From Phorcus lineatus (lineage: Eukaryota; Mollusca; Gastropoda; Trochida; Trochidae): a stretch of DNA of 64,000 bases. Position 1 is the stretch's first letter. Every line of letters starts with the position of its first letter. Both the position numbers and the translations under genes were made by a program. The stretch lies in assembly GCA_921293015.1 (NCBI GenBank), contig OV121092.1, forward strand, positions 32,433,764 to 32,497,763. The letters are read 5' to 3'. The notes beneath the pieces were generated by a model, which had not been told where the DNA came from, did no database searches, and saw nothing but the letters and a program-made list of their open reading frames with translations. This document shows positions 58,788 through 64,000 of the stretch, in pieces.

Positions 58788-60301
58788 CAATCTGATTAAA
58801 ATCAGATGGAATTCCGCTTGTTTAATTTCGTTTCGTTTTATTTCCGTTTCGTTTCGTTTCAGTTTAACAAGCTATATTCCATCTGACACTGCCCCGTTAA
58901 GTTGAATGTCCCGGGCTTACGAGAATAAACCAATCAAAGTCTAGGCTATTAATGCCATCAGCCTGGACTCCATACAGCGTATGTTCGGTGTTGCGCGGAG
59001 TTAGGCATGGCGGAAACAGCCGATCTGTTCCGACTGCTACGTATACGTTCGGTGTATTCCGCGGTGGTTTTCCCTCGCATATGCGCTGCGACACAAAAAC
59101 GTTAGAGTTAGCATGTTTTATCAGCGATCATTGAATATTGCCATTTCATGTATTGTAAATGTAAATGTTTGAAAAATGTAGATATTGACAGAGGCTGCCA
59201 TGTCCTCGACTCCTGTCTTACACTCGAACGGGTGTATTGTAAGACGAATTTTTGCGTGAAATTTCAGAAACGGGTGCTGAAACTGTAAGAAAGTATTTTA
59301 AAGAAAAACTGCGTTTGAGTGAAGAGAGAGTTTATACCATAAAGAAGGCCATTGATGTCCATGTCCATTGCCCCCCCCCCCCCCTCCCCCCCCCCCCCAG
59401 TTTCGATTAAAGAAATAAAGTAAATAAAAACTATAATAGTCAATCTTGTTGTTTTTTGAAACTATTAAAGCAATCCAATATTCATGTGTTTTTTTCAATT
59501 CTTTTAGTTCTTGTTTGAACTTTTAAAAAAGTTAATTAATGTAACAGGCCCTCCTGTCTAATGATTTGCCTTTCGCTTGACTGAACTAAAATGAATAATA
59601 AATCAATAATATGTGAATGATATACTATATCATTTGCAAATGAATTACTCGTGTCTTTTATTATTTCTGAGGCTTCGTCATCTTCAATATCTGAAAGTTA
59701 TATTAATGTTTCGATTACCTCTCCCATGTTGTAGGTGTAGGTTTAGTTTTGAATGTTCATACTTTCACTTTGTCCCCTTCTCCTGTTAGTATTGTAATAT
59801 TTTATCTTTTGACATTTTGTTATATTTAAATATTTGTGTATATTACAATACAAACATTGCTATGTAGACAAAAGTTCGGACTTAACAAACAATTCCATTT
59901 AACATTGATCACTATCTGGAATTTCTAAGAATGTTTAACAATTTCTATGAGTGTCCGAAGTCGACATGACGAGCCAAAATGCTGATATTTTCAACATAGT
60001 TTTGGTGCTGGTTAAGTACTGGGCCAGTGCCGGTTTGATACAATATGCCAATACTGGCCCAGTGTCGCACCAGCGTTGATAAACCGTACCGGCCCGGTGA
60101 TACCCTTTTGAATGGTGACCCGAACAATGGAAGTAACGCGTAATCTGATTGGTTATGTTTCAATAGGTTGTTGGCTGGGAGTTCAAGGACGAATGTCAAT
60201 CTGGTGACCCTTCTAGCGGGATAGTGTCAGATGTTAGTATCGCATATTGATGATGGACAAATGTTAAGCGAGCGATACTTCATCTGATTTTAATCAGATT
60301 G
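58788..60301. mobile_element. Element E, 1.5 kb, with perfect 21-bp TIRs and a 9-bp TSD
   Basis: The ends are perfect inverses over 21 bases, beginning CAATCTGATTAAAATC (58788-58808 and 60281-60301). GTTATTTGG flanks both sides (58779-58787, 60302-60310). Just inside, each end folds as a hairpin and then reaches a second inverted pair: CATCTGACACTGCCCCGTTA near 58881 and the inverse of CGGGATAGTGTCAGATG near 60232. So the order is TIR, hairpin, inner TIR, core. The core has a further palindrome around ACTGGGCCAGTG and CTGGCCCAGTG (60016-60066) and a poly(C) run. No transposase frame exists; longest frames are about 80 codons and not recognisable. This is a non-autonomous element, probably mobilised by a MULE-type enzyme judged by the 9-bp duplication. 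Confidence 0.88.
59371..59398. repeat. Poly(C) run (C14-T-C13)
   Basis: Simple repeat within element E. On the minus strand it creates a spurious poly-glycine frame. Confidence 0.95.
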
Positions 60302-60310
60302 GTTATTTGG

Positions 60311-62555
60311 CAATCGTGCATCTGGTATCAATGTTTTATCGAAGTTTTTGAAGACAGTTTTACCTTCATAGGGAATGCCAGCCCATACATTAGCAATACA
60401 TGTAGGTCAGAAAGGAAGTTAAGAATTGAACACGCTCTATACTCTATTTAATGCCTCTAGCGGAAGTGCGTTGTGATTGCACAAAGTCATGTCAATTAGA
60501 TCAAGCGGTCAAACTGGATACCATGACGGCTTCAGAAAGGGAGTATTTCGAGTTTCAATATCTGCGGAGCGTATTGCAGCGATTAAGGACTTATTTTTAT
60601 TGGATTGACATTTTGTTTGTTTTTTAATTATAATGTCTTTGTTATTTTTTAATGAATATATTAGGTGTTTAGGATGGATATATCAGAATATGTTTTTGAC
60701 TCTTATAGAAACTAAAAAAATATAATGAAAAATAGAGAGTGTCGCTTTACATTAAGCGTTGAATAATTGTTTCCAAAAATGAAAGTGCAGTGGAATTCAA
60801 TGAGCGTTCCGGGATTTCCTTACTGACACCAGATTAGATACTTTTAAAAGATGAAATCATTGGATTAAATCTATGACCTCCCGGACAAATTAACCAATTT
60901 AACAACATAAACCAATTAAGTTGAGTGCGAGAAAATTCAATTACTTAAGTTCCATTCATTTGCAACGATTAGGATGTACACTTCGGATTTTACTAATTTC
61001 AATATTTCCGATTCTACTCAATTTAATTCTCATTTAAATCAATTTTGATATCAATAGTTGTTATTGTAGTAGTATTAGTAGATCGAGATTCTAAACTAAG
61101 TAATGCGACCATAGATCTGTGGTACATTTAGAAATTTACATACAAAAGCCTCTTTCATTTAAAGCAATATGTTCACTTATTAGTTTTGGAACTCAGATAT
61201 ATGGGACCAAATCTGATCACATTTGAAGACATCATCATTGAAAATGATAAGAGCACAAAATTAATTAAAGTGTTGATGTATACGGCATTCGCCAATTTTT
61301 CTAGTCGTTTAAGTTAGTGCTCGACTAAGCAGCATGACCATAGGCAATCTTAGGTAAAGAATAAACACTGCCTTATGAGTTTCATTGGTTTTTACAAACT
61401 CTTTTGTTATTTTCTTTTGGCGTTCCGAGACTGGGATTTTATCACTACTGGCGATGCTAGAAAACTCTTACTCGACCCCATAACTTCATTTTATCACTAT
61501 ACTGGCCGGCTTCCCGAGTATTCCATCGGTTACGCCATAACGTTTGATAAACACCCTGAAATTGTTTGAGACTGGAATCCTGCTGTTAGCATTTAGTGTT
61601 CGCCTAAAATATATTTCTATAATCCATAGATATACCATATAAAATCCCACGCTTACCTCTGATTGAAAACAAGCATTTTTGGTGAAGAAATTCCGATACT
61701 TGAATAGATGCTACGTTAATTTTGCAATCAGTGACGCCATCGCATGCTTCGGAAACACTGGAATTTATTTGACTGTGCACTTCGCACTGTGAGTGTTGAA
61801 AGAACATCGTCAAATGATAAAAACATTGAACCATGACATTGGCCTCGGTGACAACCACCATGCTTTCAATGGAAGAACTGTTTCTACTAGCTTAAGCTAT
61901 AGAGACGTGTTCGTGATCAAACAGAGGTAAGAGAAGGATTTACGAAAGTATAAAACACACCAGTTCACATGTTAACAGTTCGTATAAAAACACGAGACCC
62001 GCTGAGGAATGTAACTGGCTGTATTTACATAAGCAAGGATAGGGAGTATATATTTCTATAGGATTCAACAAAATGTTTGAGTGCATATCGCAGGAATCAG
62101 TGCCTTTTCCTGATATACCATTCGGTTAATGGATATTAACAATACAAGTTATTTTTACACTTCATTAAACCTTTAAAGCTTATGAAAACTTTTCTCAGAT
62201 TTCCAACTCGATTTCTAAGGAAATTCCTTTATAAGAAAGCTGGCATGGTTGTGATTTTAGGACCGATCCATTAGTAAACGGGCAAAATATTCATACTTTT
62301 TTTACAAAATATAAATGCCCGAACAGCTTGACAATAATTTGATTAACATTGAATGGGCGAGTTTGCATAGCAATACCATTGAGCTAGTTCTTCATCAAAT
62401 ATCTATATTTTCCATATTAATTCGAGTGAAATTATATCAACATAACTTCAGTTGATATTAACACTTACACTGTGAACTCCTAAAATCTTATTTTTATCAT
62501 TAGTGTCGTTGTAAGTGAGTTGCATTTCAGTCTTGAATGTTAATTTTTACAATGA
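60311..62555. other. No gene seen
   Basis: AT-rich. Frames of 64-85 codons at 61375-61861 are chance length and unrecognised. No repeats noticed. Confidence 0.45.
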
Positions 62556-62559
62556 CCTA

Positions 62560-63844
62560 AAATGTCGCAAAAAAATCCGGAAATTTTCGTTCTTAGTTTA
62601 TTTGAGCCAGAACTTATCTAAATGCTATAAAGGGTCAAATAACTCTTATGCAAATGTTTATGCGCGTTTCTAGAGTTATCTCCCTTGTTGTTAAGCAAAG
62701 TCACGTGATGACGACTAAGCAGACGACACTTCCGTGTTCAAACGTCATGGCTGAAATTGACCGCAGAAATCGTCTTTATTATTTGTATAATGCATGTGTT
62801 CAGTCTGCCCGGGAGTTGCATGCCCATACAGGTATTCCCTTGTCTACAATTTATGATAATTTGAAGAAATTTGAAGCAACCATCGGCCCCACACGTAATG
62901 CTGGATCAGGCCGTCCGCCGATTTTCGATGTCAACTACCGGCGTCGTGTCTCTCAACTCGCCTTGACGCATCCGATGTGGTCAGCAAAACAACTTGCTTT
63001 TGAAGTTGAAAGAAGAGGGGGTCCTTCTGTATCTCAGTGGACAGTAAACAGAACGCTGCGAGACATTGGAATATGGAAATCTGTGCCTAAGAAGATTCCT
63101 CTTATGACTGACGCGCACAAGGAGAAAAGACTTCAGTGGTGTCGCAACAAACTTGATGCAGACTTCACCAATGTGATTTTTACAGATGAGTCTGTCTTTC
63201 AGTTTTATCGAATAACTAATAAAAGATGGTCTATAGGTGGGAAGTCCTTCAAAATGGTACCGAAGTTTTCCCCGAAACTAACAGTATGGGGTGGCATTTC
63301 ACAAATGGGCGTTACCCCTCTGATCTTTGTTGAGGGAACCATCAACTCAGAGAAGTACTGTCAGATTCTCCGGGAGGGACTAATGGAGTCAGCTATCGGT
63401 GAAAGTGGTGTCCCTTTCATTCTCAAGCAAGACAACGTTCGTCCTCACACCTCGGCCTTCACCCGTGCATGGTTTCGTGACAATGACGTCACTGTGATAG
63501 ATTTTCCGGCCGCTTCCCCTGACTTGAATCCGATTGAGAATGTGTGGCTCCTAATGAAGGATGCTGTGGAAAAGTTACAGCCAGGAAATCTTGGATGCTG
63601 GAGAGATGTAATCTGTCGAACATGGACGGACCTCTCTCAGGAAACCATAGACAGTTTAATCAGGAGTATGAGGCGACGAATGACCAAGTGCATTGAGCGA
63701 CAAGGAGCTTTAACAGACTATTAATGTAAACTTACAACGTTTACGAACGTCCAAGCTTTCATATGAGTCTGTATTTATTGAAATGGAAACTGTAAAAATT
63801 AAAATATGTGAAGCTGAAAGTTTCCGGATTTTTTGGCACAGTGC
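62560..63844 (+). mobile_element. Tc1-like DNA transposon
   Basis: About 1.29 kb, the usual size for Tc1. A TA lies at each edge (62558-62559, 63845-63846). The ends are inverse over about 25 bases: CGCAAAAAAATCCGGAAATT at the left and AAGTTTCCGGATTTTTTGGC at the right; the outermost ten bases are imperfectly matched, so exact ends may be a few bases off. It contains one uninterrupted transposase gene. The slight TIR mismatch suggests either decay of one end or a naturally imperfect TIR. Confidence 0.9.
62747..63724 (+). CDS. Tc1-family transposase, DD34E, intact
   Basis: The frame is open from 62648, but the Met at 62747 (MAEIDRRN) gives a protein of 325 residues, close to the family's usual 330-345; the longer form would have 358. 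Numbering from 62648: a first helix-turn-helix at about 50-78 (ARELHAHTGIPLSTIYDNL), a GRPP hinge (88-91) corresponding to the GRPR motif, and a second helix-turn-helix to about 140. The DDE catalytic core follows: D180 in FTDES, D262 in KQDNVRPHTS and E297 in SPDLNPIENVW, with 34 residues between the last two. The enzyme binds the terminal repeats and cuts and pastes the element into TA sites in the nucleus. No stop or frameshift is seen, so this copy may be active or recently active. Confidence 0.95.
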   Translation: MAEIDRRNRLYYLYNACVQSARELHAHTGIPLSTIYDNLKKFEATIGPTRNAGSGRPPIFDVNYRRRVSQLALTHPMWSAKQLAFEVERRGGPSVSQWTVNRTLRDIGIWKSVPKKIPLMTDAHKEKRLQWCRNKLDADFTNVIFTDESVFQFYRITNKRWSIGGKSFKMVPKFSPKLTVWGGISQMGVTPLIFVEGTINSEKYCQILREGLMESAIGESGVPFILKQDNVRPHTSAFTRAWFRDNDVTVIDFPAASPDLNPIENVWLLMKDAVEKLQPGNLGCWRDVICRTWTDLSQETIDSLIRSMRRRMTKCIERQGALTDY

Positions 63845-63846
63845 TA

Positions 63847-64000
63847 TAAATTCAATACCCTCATATTCTAATAAACTTCTTACAAATGATATTGTTCGAA
63901 AGACTCAATTAATCATCAATGATCTTGAAAACTGTTTGTAATGCGCGCTTGATGAATAATAATCTCTGAGAGAACACATTAAATACAACTAAGCAAACAA
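63847..64000. other. No gene seen at the right edge
   Basis: Short AT-rich end of the window with no features. Confidence 0.5.

Noticed and set aside
58897..59134. Overlapping 60-65-codon frames on both strands
   Set aside because: They lie in the palindromic, G+C-richer part of element E and have no domain features.
59298..59498. Poly-glycine frame on the minus strand
   Set aside because: Created by the poly(C) run in element E.

Overview
The window is animal nuclear DNA, AT-rich (roughly one third G+C by eye), with sparse spliced genes, long intergenic stretches and many diverged transposable elements. A mollusc, probably a marine gastropod or bivalve, is the best guess. It holds a pearl/HINE-like Helitron derivative (170-bp core repeats, an ACGG-type microsatellite, a 3' hairpin), retroposon ends with an (ACTC)n tail of a kind I associate with abalone-like gastropods, an intact Tc1 element, and both Tx1/L1-like and RNase H-bearing LINEs. 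The organism is an inference from memory, not a search.

Layout. 1-12.8 kb: no gene seen; microsatellites, a minisatellite and a local duplication. 12.8-14.45 kb: an ACTC-tailed retroposon end and the HINE-like element. 7.96-22.8 kb and 25.35-32.5 kb: collinear, diverged copies of one old tandem duplication, cut up by later insertions. The main insertion is a three-level nest at 19.2-20.25 kb (retroposon in MITE B in element C). A 190-bp minisatellite lies at 26.77-27.63 kb. 33.1-34.6 kb: a dead Tx1/L1-like LINE with a 16-bp target duplication. 38.7-39.7 kb: two MITEs (B2, A2) just upstream of a gene.

40.0-57 kb is the gene-bearing part. It is a tandem family of small C3HC4 RING-finger genes. 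Copy 1 (exon 1 at 40031-40193, exon 2 at 41845-42584) splices in frame to a predicted 300-residue multipass membrane RING protein with a TATA box and a poly(A) signal. Copy 2 (49182-49344) has only the RING exon; the block around it was split by a 3.3-kb LINE with a 12-bp target duplication. Copy 3 (53855-54017 joined to 56167-56345) would give a 113-residue RING protein with one membrane helix, followed by a decayed tail that matches the rest of copy 1. All three RING exons are 163 nt long and end in the same splice phase, so copies 2 and 3 could also act as alternative first exons for one downstream exon.

57-64 kb: a repeat shared with 35.4 kb, a 1.5-kb element with perfect 21-bp terminal inverted repeats and a perfect 9-bp target duplication (58788-60301), and an intact Tc1-type transposon (62560-63844) with a DD34E transposase. 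At least five MITE-like families here (A, B, D, E, G) are flanked by 9-bp target duplications. Two of these are supported by an empty-site comparison inside the window. This points to Mutator-like (MULE) mobilisation, although no such transposase is encoded here.
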